Shown here in pieces: positions 1-7,126 of a stretch of 8,467 nucleotides of DNA; within the stretch, counting starts at the first letter, position 1; every line of letters begins with the position of its first letter. Made by a program: the position numbers and the translations under genes. Under the pieces are notes generated by a model. That model worked only from the letters and a program-made list of their open reading frames with translations. It had not been told where the DNA came from and made no database searches. The stretch is from JAAYJM01 sp964498585 (lineage in GTDB: Bacteria; Bacteroidota; Ignavibacteria; Kapaibacteriales; UBA2268), in contig CAZCHH010000093.1 in assembly GCA_964498585.1 (NCBI GenBank), positions 1-8,467 of the forward strand. Reading direction: 5' to 3'.

Positions 1-553
1 CATCTAAAACCACCTGCCCATTCAAATTAGCATCATCAAGCACCAACCTACTTCTGTGAGTTGAAACATCGTTTTCCACTCTTCCTCTTACTTTTTTAAA
101 ACCGAAGATTGGGTTCATATTGTCGTAATTATTAGTATTCAATGTATCAAATGAACTTACTTGAAGAGTTGGCTCATAATAAATAGATTTAGCTCTAATT
201 AGTTGAGCATAGTTATCACAATGGGTATAAAATTTAAGAGAGTCCGGACTCCACTCTCTCATTGATTTTAATATTAAATATGTAGAATTGTTAATTGTAT
301 TTTTCTCATTTATATGTTTAGAATGAGCATCGAACTGATTCATATTTAAAGCATGAGATATTTTTATACTTCCACCCCAATGCCATCCTAACATAAACTT
401 GTCTTGTTTGAAATACAAAGAATCCTGAGATAAGTATATTGAATCATTAGAAATAGCAGTAAACTTAAACTTTTTTTGTTCTGGTTCTTTGTCTTGAGAA
501 TATATGTTAACTACTGCTAATAATAATATTATTATCATTAATATATTTTTCAT
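1..553 (-). CDS. exported protein of unknown function, 3' part missing (runs off left edge)
   Basis: I do not recognise this gene. Reading the minus strand from the ATG at 553, the frame stays open for 184 codons to the window edge. Residues 1-20 form a typical Sec signal peptide: Lys at 2, a run of Ile/Leu/Val, then a likely cleavage near Ser-Gln-Asp. The mature part is polar and rich in Asn, Asp, Ser and Lys. It has scattered aromatic pairs (a Gly-Trp-His-Trp-Gly-Gly stretch around residues 54-59) and no membrane segment after the signal. It starts 12 bp after the stop of the beta-propeller gene on the same strand, so the two are probably one operon with related extracellular or envelope roles. 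The ribosome site is weak: AAAGGC overlaps the upstream stop codon. A C-terminal T9SS sorting domain could lie beyond the edge, but this cannot be seen. The reading frame is secure; the function is unknown. Confidence 0.8.
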   Translation of the reverse strand, partial: MKNILMIIILLLAVVNIYSQDKEPEQKKFKFTAISNDSIYLSQDSLYFKQDKFMLGWHWGGSIKISHALNMNQFDAHSKHINEKNTINNSTYLILKSMREWSPDSLKFYTHCDNYAQLIRAKSIYYEPTLQVSSFDTLNTNNYDNMNPIFGFKKVRGRVENDVSTHRSRLVLDDANLNGQVVLD

Positions 554-565
554 AATATTTTGCCT

Positions 566-1885
566 TTATTCAGTTACTAAAATTTTTATTGGTTTGGTAT
601 TATCATTTATTACTAAAAAATAAACTCCTGTTGGTAAATATTCAGCATTTATTAATAAAGTTTCATTATTTATATTTAATATATTTTTCTTATTTAGAAT
701 ATTTCCGTTATAATCGTATAATTCTTGTTTTTTAATTATTTCATTATATTTAAATTGAAAAGTTGAGCTTTTTGATTTCATAATATTAATATTTATAGTA
801 TCTTGAATTATTTCTAAGTTTTCTTTAACATCAGTTAATATATTAGGCATTAATAAGGTAATTTGCCCACTTGATGAAACTAATATACTATCTTTGGTAG
901 ATGCATCTATCCCTGTATATGATGGTACTTTTATTGTTTTTATTAAAAAATTGCCTTCAATATCAAAGACTTTTGTTGAATAATCCAAAGCAAATAAACC
1001 AGTAAGAATATATTTTATATCTTTACTAAAAGATAAAGTCCAAGGTCCTAAATAATCTGAATAATCACACACAGTAAAATTTCTATATAATTCCAGTGTT
1101 TCAATATTTAAAACCCTTAGTGTTCCATCAAGTTTTACTACTCCGAGATATTTCGAATTGAGCGAAAACTTCATATCATTTATTTTTCCTTGTGTTCCTT
1201 CAAACCCATCAAATTCTTTAACTATTTCTTTTGTTTCACGATTTATAATTACAATTTTATCAAACATTCGTTCTTCAGGTGGTTCTTCTGGGTCTGGATA
1301 TACCATTAAATTCATACCAGTAGCAATTGCTAAACATTTATCATCTGGTGATATTGCTAATGAATGAGCAACGCCGAAACCACTTGAAATTGAATCAATA
1401 AATTCATTTTTTTCTACATCAAAAACAGAAATATTATTTGGTGCACTTCGATTATTTTGTACATAAATTTTTTTATCATCACTTGTAATTGCAATTGCAT
1501 GCCCAAAAACTCCAAAATCATCCTTTAAAATTTTATCATCAATATAATTATAAATATACATTCCCCCATATTCAGGGTTTAAACAAATTGCAATCCAGCT
1601 TTTAGTGTTAAAATGTTTAAATCCATTGTAACTAAATGTTCCTGGTTTAATTTTACTTTTTTTCAGAATATTACCTGTAGCAGTTTCTAGAATAAAAAGA
1701 GTGTCGGTAGTTCCTGCTCCGGCGAGTGCAATTATAGAATCTCCAGTTAAAGAAAAAGAACTTCCTTTAATTTCACAAGGGAACAAGCTTTTCGTCCACA
1801 CAGTATCGCTTTCTGGCGGAATGGCAAGCAAAGGCATTGCAAAAATAAGTATGTTTGCGATTAAGAGTAAAATTTTCGTTTTCAT
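566..1885 (-). CDS. secreted beta-propeller (WD40/YVTN-like) protein with T9SS C-terminal sorting domain
   Basis: This is a 439-residue protein predicted to be exported by Sec and then secreted or surface-anchored by the type IX system. Residues 1-21 are a signal peptide starting MKTKILLL and ending before Ile-Pro-Pro. The middle (about 44-345) contains repeating beta-propeller blades: SLAISPDDK near 175, INDMKFSLNSKYLGV near 235 followed by LDGTLRVLN, WTLSFSKDIKYILTG near 282, and blade-ending phrases such as VFDVEKNEF. The last ~65 residues fit a type A sorting domain: ELYDYNGNIL, then LPTGVYFLVI at about 417-426, then a short Lys-containing strand at the C-terminus. The frame is also open upstream to an ATG at 1951. 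I chose 1885 because it opens the signal peptide and has a strong AAAGGAG six bases before it. The ligand or partner is unknown; such propellers often mediate protein contacts. The next gene follows after 12 bp. Confidence 0.85.
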   Translation of the reverse strand: MKTKILLLIANILIFAMPLLAIPPESDTVWTKSLFPCEIKGSSFSLTGDSIIALAGAGTTDTLFILETATGNILKKSKIKPGTFSYNGFKHFNTKSWIAICLNPEYGGMYIYNYIDDKILKDDFGVFGHAIAITSDDKKIYVQNNRSAPNNISVFDVEKNEFIDSISSGFGVAHSLAISPDDKCLAIATGMNLMVYPDPEEPPEERMFDKIVIINRETKEIVKEFDGFEGTQGKINDMKFSLNSKYLGVVKLDGTLRVLNIETLELYRNFTVCDYSDYLGPWTLSFSKDIKYILTGLFALDYSTKVFDIEGNFLIKTIKVPSYTGIDASTKDSILVSSSGQITLLMPNILTDVKENLEIIQDTININIMKSKSSTFQFKYNEIIKKQELYDYNGNILNKKNILNINNETLLINAEYLPTGVYFLVINDNTKPIKILVTE

Positions 1886-1891
1886 TTTTTT

Positions 1892-1898
1892 CTCCTTT
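1892..1898 (-). promoter_or_regulatory. ribosome binding site deciding the start of the beta-propeller gene
   Basis: The minus strand reads AAAGGAG here, with six bases between it and the ATG at 1885. It selects this start over the in-frame ATG at 1951, which has no such site and would put a charged 22-residue extension in front of the signal peptide. A clear Shine-Dalgarno site is less common in Bacteroidota-type genomes than in many other bacteria. Confidence 0.7.
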
Positions 1899-1921
1899 AA
1901 GGAAATTTGTTTTTGAATATC

Positions 1922-1952
1922 TAAACTTATAAAAAATAATTTAATTTGCAAA
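1922..1952 (-). promoter_or_regulatory. candidate -33/-7 promoter for the beta-propeller operon
   Basis: On the minus strand TTTG (1952-1949) is followed by 19 bases and then TAAGTTTA (1929-1922). This matches the Bacteroidota consensus TTTG-N19-TAnnTTTG except for the last base of the -7 element. Transcription would start about 30 bases before the start codon at 1885. The spacing equals that of the mgtE and rpsT promoters in this window. Confidence 0.4.
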
Positions 1953-2045
1953 TTGTTTTTGATAAATTTAAACTTCTATAATTATAAAAACGGAAAAACG
2001 TCTCAAAATGAATTGAAATGATTAAAAATATTTGAAAAGAAAAAA

Positions 2046-3395
2046 TTATAATCCTAATACCAAATGTGCTATGTTAAAATAGATTAAAAGTCCGGTAACG
2101 TCAACGAAAGTAGAAATAAAAGGACTTGAAATTACAGCAGGGTCAAGTTTTAATTTGTAGAAAAGAAGTGGAAAAAGAGCGCCTATAATATTCGCCCAGA
2201 TAACAAGAATCACCATAGAGCAACTTATAACGATAGCAATTTTTGCATTGTCACCATCAATAAACATACCACGTGCATAAGCAACCAGCCCTAAAACAAC
2301 ACCGAGTGATATACCAACTAATAGTTCTTTTCCCAGAACTTTTAACCAGTCTTTTATTTCAACATCACCGGTTGATAAGCCGCGTATAACGAGGGTAGCC
2401 GATTGCGTTCCGGTATTTCCACCCGTACCAATTAGCATAGGAATAAAAATTGTAAGAGCAACAACCGCTTCAATCTGATAAGTGTAAAAAGAAATGACGC
2501 CAGTAGTAAGGAAATTAGCAACAAGCAGGAAAAAGAGCCATGGAATTCGTTTCGCCCAGAGATGCCAAACAGAAGCATTGGAATAAGAAGCATCGAAAGG
2601 ATTAATACCGCTTATTCTTTGGAAGTCCTCGGTTACCTCTTCCTTAGAAATATCCATAATATCGTCGAATGTAACGATACCAACGAGTTGCCCTTCAGAA
2701 TTAACCACTGGCATAGCAGAAATATCGTATTTTTCCATTGCCCTTACAGCGTGCTCCTGGTCATCGAAAGCAGAAACGCTTACAACGTTATAGTCGAGCA
2801 GATTATCAACAATTTCGGTTTCAGGAGCTAAAATTATATAACGCAGTAAAATATCATCAAGCAATTTGCCTTTTGTATCGGTAACGTAAATTCGGTTAAT
2901 CGTTTCGCTGTCTTTTCCGAATTTTCTAATATGCTCCAGCGATTCTTTAATTGTCCATTCGGGTCTAATAGCGACGAAGTCCGGAGTCATAAGACGTCCG
3001 ATACTTTCTTCAGGATAGCCAAGAAGCTCGCGTGCCTCCTTTAAATCCTCCTGGTTTAAAAGATTGAGTAAACGTAAAGTAACGCGTGCCGGGAGTTCTT
3101 CTAAAAGGGCTGTTCTATCGTCTGGAGTAAGACCAGCAAGTAGCTCTCTTGTTTCCTGGTCAGTAAACTGGCGGATTAACACATCTTGCTCTTCGTATTC
3201 CAAATAAGAAAAAACTTCAGCAGAAATTTCTTTTGGTAAAGTCCTAAAAAGCAGAACTTTATCTCTTTTGTCAATATCAAGAAGTAAATCGGAAATTTCG
3301 GGTGCAGCCCAGGAAGAAAGGATTACTTTTAAATCGTTCCAATTGTGTTTTTCAATCAATTCTTGAATTTCTGGCTTTAGTAGTTCTTTGAGCAT
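2046..3395 (-). CDS. mgtE: magnesium transporter MgtE (CBS-domain-gated Mg2+ channel)
   Basis: MgtE is an inner-membrane, dimeric, Mg2+-selective channel. Its cytosolic domains bind Mg2+ and close the pore when internal Mg2+ is sufficient. The 449 residues match the usual family length. Residues about 1-130 form the helical MgtE N domain, including LTPDDRTALLEELP near 89-102. Two CBS motifs follow at about 136-195 and 199-255, with AMPVVNSEGQLVGIVTFDDI in the second. The C-terminal part (about 283-449) has five hydrophobic segments. It carries the family signatures GGNTGTQSAT (325-334) and LDPAVISSPFISTFVDVTG (417-435). Asp432 lies where the pore Mg2+-binding Asp of the Thermus thermophilus channel is found. 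The start is supported by AAGGAAGG just upstream and by the family N-terminus. The gene is monocistronic by layout and divergent from rpsT. Its leader is too short for an Mg2+ riboswitch, so control is probably mainly at the protein level. Confidence 0.97.
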   Translation of the reverse strand: MLKELLKPEIQELIEKHNWNDLKVILSSWAAPEISDLLLDIDKRDKVLLFRTLPKEISAEVFSYLEYEEQDVLIRQFTDQETRELLAGLTPDDRTALLEELPARVTLRLLNLLNQEDLKEARELLGYPEESIGRLMTPDFVAIRPEWTIKESLEHIRKFGKDSETINRIYVTDTKGKLLDDILLRYIILAPETEIVDNLLDYNVVSVSAFDDQEHAVRAMEKYDISAMPVVNSEGQLVGIVTFDDIMDISKEEVTEDFQRISGINPFDASYSNASVWHLWAKRIPWLFFLLVANFLTTGVISFYTYQIEAVVALTIFIPMLIGTGGNTGTQSATLVIRGLSTGDVEIKDWLKVLGKELLVGISLGVVLGLVAYARGMFIDGDNAKIAIVISCSMVILVIWANIIGALFPLLFYKLKLDPAVISSPFISTFVDVTGLLIYFNIAHLVLGL

Positions 3396-3435
3396 ATCTT
3401 TCCTTCCTTTTTCAAAAAAGCAGAAATTTTAAAAA

Positions 3436-3466
3436 CAAAAATAACTTTATATTGGCTTTTTTCAAA
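3436..3466 (-). promoter_or_regulatory. promoter of mgtE (-33 TTTG, -7 TATTTTTG)
   Basis: The minus strand has TTTG (3466-3463), 19 bases, then TATTTTTG (3443-3436). This is an exact fit to the Bacteroidota TTTG-N19-TAnnTTTG promoter. Transcription would start near 3430, giving a leader of about 35 bases. A second -7-like TATCTTTG overlaps the -33 element (3470-3463) but has no TTTG at the right distance upstream. Confidence 0.6.
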
Positions 3467-3491
3467 GATAAAACAATATTTTATAAATAAT

Positions 3492-3522
3492 TTTGAAATA
3501 ATAAAATTATTGATTAATTTTG
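3492..3522 (+). promoter_or_regulatory. promoter of rpsT-glmM (-33 TTTG, -7 TAATTTTG)
   Basis: TTTG at 3492-3495, 19 bases, then TAATTTTG at 3515-3522 is an exact fit to the Bacteroidota consensus. Transcription would start near 3529, leaving a leader of about 35 bases before rpsT. The -33 element is only 25 bp from the -33 element of the divergent mgtE promoter, so the two promoters sit back to back. Confidence 0.65.
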
Positions 3523-3563
3523 TTGTTCTGAGATTATGTAAATTATAAAAATAATAGGGTTAA

Positions 3564-3836
3564 ATGGCTCATCATAAATCAGCGATAAAAAGAATAAGAA
3601 AGAGCAGAAAACAAAAGCTCTATAACAGGCAATACAAGAGAGCATTGAAATATGCAACTCGTGAGGTTCGTGAGGCAAAAAGCTTTGAAGAAGCTTTCAA
3701 AAAATTCAAGAAAGCTACAAAAATTTTTGATAAGGCAGCAATAAAAAATGTGATTCATAAAAATAACGCTGCTAATCATAAATCTTCATTAGCAAAATAT
3801 GTAAATTCATTAAAAAAGCAAGAAGTCGCATCATAA
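3564..3836 (+). CDS. rpsT: 30S ribosomal protein S20
   Basis: S20 is a small primary-binding protein that contacts 16S rRNA at the bottom of the 30S body and assists subunit assembly. The 90-residue length is normal. The sequence is very Lys/Arg-rich and all helical in character. It opens with the family signature MAHHKSAIKRIRKS and has the conserved second half with DKAAIKNVIHKNNAANHKSS and LAKYVNSL near the end. A clear Bacteroidota promoter lies 42 bases upstream. The ribosome site is weak (AGGG ahead of the ATG). The stop codon TAA is followed immediately by the ATG of the phosphohexomutase gene, so the two are very likely co-transcribed and translationally coupled. S20 genes in many bacteria are monocistronic, so this pairing is noteworthy but not unprecedented as an arrangement. 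Confidence 0.96.
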   Translation: MAHHKSAIKRIRKSRKQKLYNRQYKRALKYATREVREAKSFEEAFKKFKKATKIFDKAAIKNVIHKNNAANHKSSLAKYVNSLKKQEVAS

Positions 3837-5204
3837 ATGCCACTTATCCGCTCTATATCCGGACTGCGTGCAACCTTAGGAGATTCCTTGACTGCAGGTG
3901 TTATTGTTGATTATATCAACGCACTTGTAAAAATCATTCCCCAAGGGACTGTTGTGCTGGGTAGAGACGGAAGACCCTCTGGTAAATGGATAGAAAAAAT
4001 TGTAGCCGGTACTTTACAAAGTGCCGGTTTTACTGTTATTTTACTAGGTATTGTTCCCACCCCAACTGTTCAACTGCTTACTGAAAGTTCCAAATCTGTT
4101 TGTGGTATTGCTATTACCGCTTCACACAATCCAGAGATTTGGAATGGACTTAAATTTATTAACAGCAGAGGTGTATTCTTTGATGAAAAAGAAAATCAGG
4201 TGCTGACAAATGCATTAGAAAATCCAAGCAAAACTTACGAGCAGATAATAAATCCACCGGACATAATGCCAGTAGTTAATTGCATTGACATCCACACTTC
4301 CAAAGTTTTAGAACTTCCCATTTTTAAAAACCGAAACTTTTTTAAGCAATGTGAAAGTAAAAAACTAAAAGTAGTTGTAGATGCCGTTAATTGCTCTGGT
4401 TCTGAATTTATTCCAGCTTTGCTAAAGCATTTCAATTGCGAGGTTGTAAGGTTACATTGCGATGGAACAGGAATATTCCCACACATACCCGAACCGCTAC
4501 CAGAGAATTTAACAAGTTTATCGGAAGCTGTGAAACGCTTTGGTGCCGATTTAGGCATTGCAGTTGACCCAGATGCAGACCGACTTGTTTTAATTGACGA
4601 AAACGGCGACCCAATAAGTGAGGAAAAGACTATTGCACTCGCAACCGATGCTGTTTTCTCGTCAAAAGCATTTGCAAATGAAAGCAATAGCGTAGTTATT
4701 AATTATTCAACTACACGGCTTGTTGAAGACATAGCTCAAAAATATGGCGCAAAAGCTTTCCGCTCTCCAGTTGGAGAAATCAACGTTGTAAAAAAGATGA
4801 AAGACGTTGCTGCTATTATAGGCGGAGAAGGAAGTGGCGGCGTTATTCTGCCTGCCTGCCACTTTGGACGCGATTCTCTTGTCGGCACTGCTCTTGTTTT
4901 GTATTTGTTAATCAAGCGAAAATGCAATATTTCAAAAATTATCGCAGAATATCCAAAATATTCTATGCTAAAGAAAAAAATGAATTTTTCTGGTGATTTT
5001 GAAATATTAAAAGAAAAAATTGCAAAAAACGCGCCAGATGCAACAATATCTTATGAAGATGGAATCCACTTAAGTTTTTCTGACCACTGGATTCATATAC
5101 GCAAATCCAACACTGAACCTATTATCCGCATAATAGTTGAAGCTCCCACACAAAATCAAGCCGAACAATTATCAAATAAATATTTTAAGTTCGTTTCTGA
5201 ATAA
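3837..5204 (+). CDS. glmM: GlmM-type phosphoglucosamine mutase / phosphohexomutase
   Basis: This is an alpha-D-phosphohexomutase, most likely making glucosamine-1-phosphate from glucosamine-6-phosphate for UDP-GlcNAc, peptidoglycan and lipopolysaccharide synthesis in the cytoplasm. The 455 residues hold all four superfamily sites. The catalytic phosphoserine loop TASHNP has Ser96. The metal loop DPDADR has Asp244, Asp246 and Asp248. The sugar loop is GGEGSGG at 329-335, and the phosphate-binding loop RKSNTEPIIR is at 422-431. The sugar loop is GEGSGG rather than the GEQSGH of Escherichia coli GlmM or the GEMSGH of phosphomanno/phosphoglucomutases. That places it with the archaeal-like GlmM subgroup common in Bacteroidota, so the exact substrate (GlcN-6-P, Man-6-P or Glc-6-P) is an inference. 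The start is fixed by the TAAATG junction with rpsT. No Shine-Dalgarno site is evident, consistent with coupling to S20 translation. Confidence 0.9.
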   Translation: MPLIRSISGLRATLGDSLTAGVIVDYINALVKIIPQGTVVLGRDGRPSGKWIEKIVAGTLQSAGFTVILLGIVPTPTVQLLTESSKSVCGIAITASHNPEIWNGLKFINSRGVFFDEKENQVLTNALENPSKTYEQIINPPDIMPVVNCIDIHTSKVLELPIFKNRNFFKQCESKKLKVVVDAVNCSGSEFIPALLKHFNCEVVRLHCDGTGIFPHIPEPLPENLTSLSEAVKRFGADLGIAVDPDADRLVLIDENGDPISEEKTIALATDAVFSSKAFANESNSVVINYSTTRLVEDIAQKYGAKAFRSPVGEINVVKKMKDVAAIIGGEGSGGVILPACHFGRDSLVGTALVLYLLIKRKCNISKIIAEYPKYSMLKKKMNFSGDFEILKEKIAKNAPDATISYEDGIHLSFSDHWIHIRKSNTEPIIRIIVEAPTQNQAEQLSNKYFKFVSE

Positions 5205-5214
5205 ATCGCAAAAT

Positions 5215-5237
5215 ATTGAATTTCAAAAAAATTCAAT
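5215..5237 (+). terminator. candidate intrinsic terminator after glmM
   Basis: ATTGAATTT (5215-5223) pairs perfectly with AAATTCAAT (5229-5237) around a five-base CAAAA loop, ten bases after the stop codon. A short T-run (ATTTTTA) follows about 12 bases later rather than directly. The stem is AT-only apart from one G-C pair, so this is plausible but not strong. Confidence 0.4.
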
Positions 5238-5388
5238 TAAATAGTGATATTTTTAGGTTTAGAAAGATAAGATGGCTTAGATTGTTTAGATTTTATTTCT
5301 TAATATTCTGAGAAAATTTACGAAAGTAAAATAGAAAAGTCAAAGTCATAAGAGCAGAAAGTTGATAATATTACTGGGAAGTGTCTTG

Positions 5389-5438
5389 CATTCCGAACCC
5401 CTTGATAAAGCACTTGCTTTATCTTGGGGTTCGTAATG
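5389..5438. repeat. 50-bp palindromic repeat (REP-like hairpin)
   Basis: The arms 5389-5411 and 5416-5438 pair at 20 of 23 positions around a four-base ACTT loop. The three mismatches are two adjacent T-T pairs in the middle and one C-T pair near the base. The core is CGAACCCC paired with GGGGTTCG, much more GC-rich than the surroundings. A GTCATT...GAATCGGAAT tail follows on the right. No T-run follows, and the hairpin lies 184 bp from the upstream stop, so I favour a dispersed repeat over a terminator. A degraded, similar sequence occurs at 6966-7017. Confidence 0.6.
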
Positions 5439-5598
5439 TCATTAGAATCGGAATAATAAAAATAAATTTATATTTATTTAAGTAAAAATGAGTCGTTTAT
5501 TTCTGCTCGAATCAATTTAATTATATTTATTTTTTATATTTTATAATAATTCTTATCTTGAATAAAATAATTTCATCATTTATTAAAAAGTTATAATT

Positions 5599-6879
5599 AT
5601 GATAAAGTATTTAACTGTAAAATTATCTTTCACTTCATTATTCCTTATATACTTGCTTAGCATACAATTAATTCAAGCACAGGAATGGGGAATAAAATTT
5701 TCCGGCTTCGTTAAAACAGATGTGATGTTTGACACTCGTCAAACTGAGAACCTGCGTGAGGGACATTTCCTTTTAATTCCTTTGCCACAAAAACTTAATA
5801 CAGAAGGTAAGGATTTGAATGCAAAATCTAGTTTTAATATTTTGTCAATTCAAACACGACTTGTTGGGAATATCACTGCCCCAGATGTGCTTGATGCAAA
5901 AACAAGCGGTTATATCGAAGCTGAATTCTTTGGAGCAACAGATTCCGATGGCAATGGATTTCGTCTTCGACACGCTTATACTAAATTAGACTGGGATAAT
6001 ACATCTCTTTTAATTGGACAGACGTGGCATCCTATGTTTGTAACAGAATGTTTTCCGGGAACAGTTTCTTTTAATACTGGCGTGCCGTTCCAACCATTTA
6101 CTCGTAATCCGCAGATTCGTTTAACTCAAAAGTTCGGTGATATTAGTATTAGTGCTGCTGCTATTGCTCAAAAGGACTTCACTAATTCAGGTCCCAATGA
6201 TAAGGGCGAAAATTCTTATTCCTCTTCTTTTTTAAGAAATAGTGTTGTGCCGGACCTATTCTTTGGTTTAAACTTTAACACTACTAATTTCCTGATTGGA
6301 GCTGGCGGAGAATTCAAAATGATTACTCCCCGCACTGTAACTACAAAAGGTTTTCAAACTGATAAAACTGTAAATAGCTTTGCTGGATTTGGTTACATTA
6401 AAACCAATATTGATGATGTAAGCATAAAACTTGAAGGAGTTTACGGCCAAAATTTGAGCAACATGATGATGCACGGTGGCTATGCTATTAAGTCCATTGA
6501 CACAATAAGCGGACAGGAAGAATATACTAATATGAACGTTATGACTTTATGGACTGACATCTCTATTGGTAAAGAAGTCGAATTTGCTGTATTTGCCGGT
6601 TTTTCTAAAAATTTGGGTTTCGATGATAATATTCTTAACGGAACAAATTATTATACACGATATTTTTATCAAATTAATAATGAAAATATTACTTTAGATT
6701 ACTTATACAGAGTATCTCCAAGGATTCAGTGGAATATCCGCAAAGTTCGTTTGGCAAGTGAATTTGAATGGACATCAGCTAAATTCGGCAATATTGACAA
6801 CAACGATAAGGGGAAAGTTAAAAATTTAAAAGAAGCGAACAATCTAAGAATACTGCTTGCATGCTATATCTTCTTTTAA
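5599..6879 (+). CDS. porin-like outer-membrane beta-barrel protein
   Basis: This is predicted to be an outer-membrane channel. Residues 1-27 form a Sec signal peptide with cleavage likely after Ala27 in QLIQA-QEWG. The rest alternates short amphipathic strands with polar turns and has no helical membrane segment. It ends in a Leu/aromatic strand with a terminal Phe (CYIFF), as in the beta-signal of barrel proteins recognised by the BAM machinery. The segment GFVKTDVMFDTRQ near 36-48, GQTWHPMF near 140-147 and RNPQIRLTQ near 169-177 recalls DcaP-like and related porins. I assign the family only tentatively. At 426 residues, a barrel of about 16 strands would fit. The start has no Shine-Dalgarno site, as is common in this group. 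The gene stands alone, with long spacers on both sides. The substrate is unknown. Confidence 0.75.
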   Translation: MIKYLTVKLSFTSLFLIYLLSIQLIQAQEWGIKFSGFVKTDVMFDTRQTENLREGHFLLIPLPQKLNTEGKDLNAKSSFNILSIQTRLVGNITAPDVLDAKTSGYIEAEFFGATDSDGNGFRLRHAYTKLDWDNTSLLIGQTWHPMFVTECFPGTVSFNTGVPFQPFTRNPQIRLTQKFGDISISAAAIAQKDFTNSGPNDKGENSYSSSFLRNSVVPDLFFGLNFNTTNFLIGAGGEFKMITPRTVTTKGFQTDKTVNSFAGFGYIKTNIDDVSIKLEGVYGQNLSNMMMHGGYAIKSIDTISGQEEYTNMNVMTLWTDISIGKEVEFAVFAGFSKNLGFDDNILNGTNYYTRYFYQINNENITLDYLYRVSPRIQWNIRKVRLASEFEWTSAKFGNIDNNDKGKVKNLKEANNLRILLACYIFF

Positions 6880-6965
6880 TTGTTTTGCTAAACGATGCTT
6901 TGTCAAATATAGTATTGCGATTTATTTTATACTAAATAGCATATATAAATTTTAAATATTTGAAG

Positions 6966-7017
6966 TTATTCTGAACCTAATAATAAAGCAAATGCTTCAT
7001 TATAATAGAAATGACAT
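6966..7017. repeat. degraded second copy of the palindromic repeat
   Basis: This stretch aligns by eye with the palindrome at 5389-5438 in the same order: TTCTGAACC against TTCCGAACC, then ATAAAGCA, then a TGCTT half, then AATGACAT against AATGTCAT. The inner stem (TAATAATAAAGCA against its partner ending at 7003) still pairs at 11 of 13 positions. The GC-rich CCCC/GGGG part of the stem has been lost. It could also be a separate AT-rich hairpin acting as a terminator for the porin-like gene. Confidence 0.35.
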
Positions 7018-7118
7018 AAATTCATAATAATAAAAACAAATTAGTATAAAATTACTGTTTTAAAAAATTTTCTTTTCTTTTTAAATGATTTGTTATTATT
7101 CTTTATTTTTCTTAATTT

Positions 7119-7126
7119 TAAATTTG
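7119..7126 (+). promoter_or_regulatory. -7 promoter element upstream of the lipoprotein gene
   Basis: TAAATTTG is an exact TAnnTTTG element. At the expected 19-base distance upstream there is only TTAT; a TTTG occurs at 7089-7092, which is too far. Transcription would start near 7133, about 75 bases before the chosen start codon. Confidence 0.35.

Larger units (their letters stand above)
5205..5598. other. 394-bp intergenic region: terminator-like hairpin, palindromic repeat, weak promoter
   Basis: I see no convincing gene here. The stretch holds an AT-rich hairpin just behind the phosphohexomutase gene (5215-5237), a strong palindrome (5389-5438), and then about 150 bp of very AT-rich sequence before the porin-like gene. 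A poor -7-like element (TATCTTGA from 5554, with TTTT instead of TTTG 19 bases upstream) is the only promoter candidate I can offer for the porin-like gene. Confidence 0.6.

Noticed and set aside
1886..1951. 22-codon N-terminal extension of the beta-propeller protein from the ATG at 1951
   Set aside because: It would bury the signal peptide, has no ribosome site, and overlaps the predicted promoter and transcription start; the ATG at 1885 has a clear AAAGGAG.
1975..2045. Terminator after mgtE around ACG-TTTTTC-CGT followed by T-run on the minus strand
   Set aside because: The stem has only three pairs, too weak to support despite the following T-run.
3396..3563. Mg2+ riboswitch (M-box) or similar sensor in front of mgtE
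   Set aside because: The predicted leader is only about 35 bases, the whole divergent spacer is 168 bp and filled by two promoters, and no conserved M-box core or long-range stems are visible.
4235..4687. 150-codon open frame on the minus strand opposite the phosphohexomutase gene
   Set aside because: It lies wholly inside a gene with intact catalytic motifs, has no signal of a known family and no promoter or ribosome site; it is an antisense shadow.
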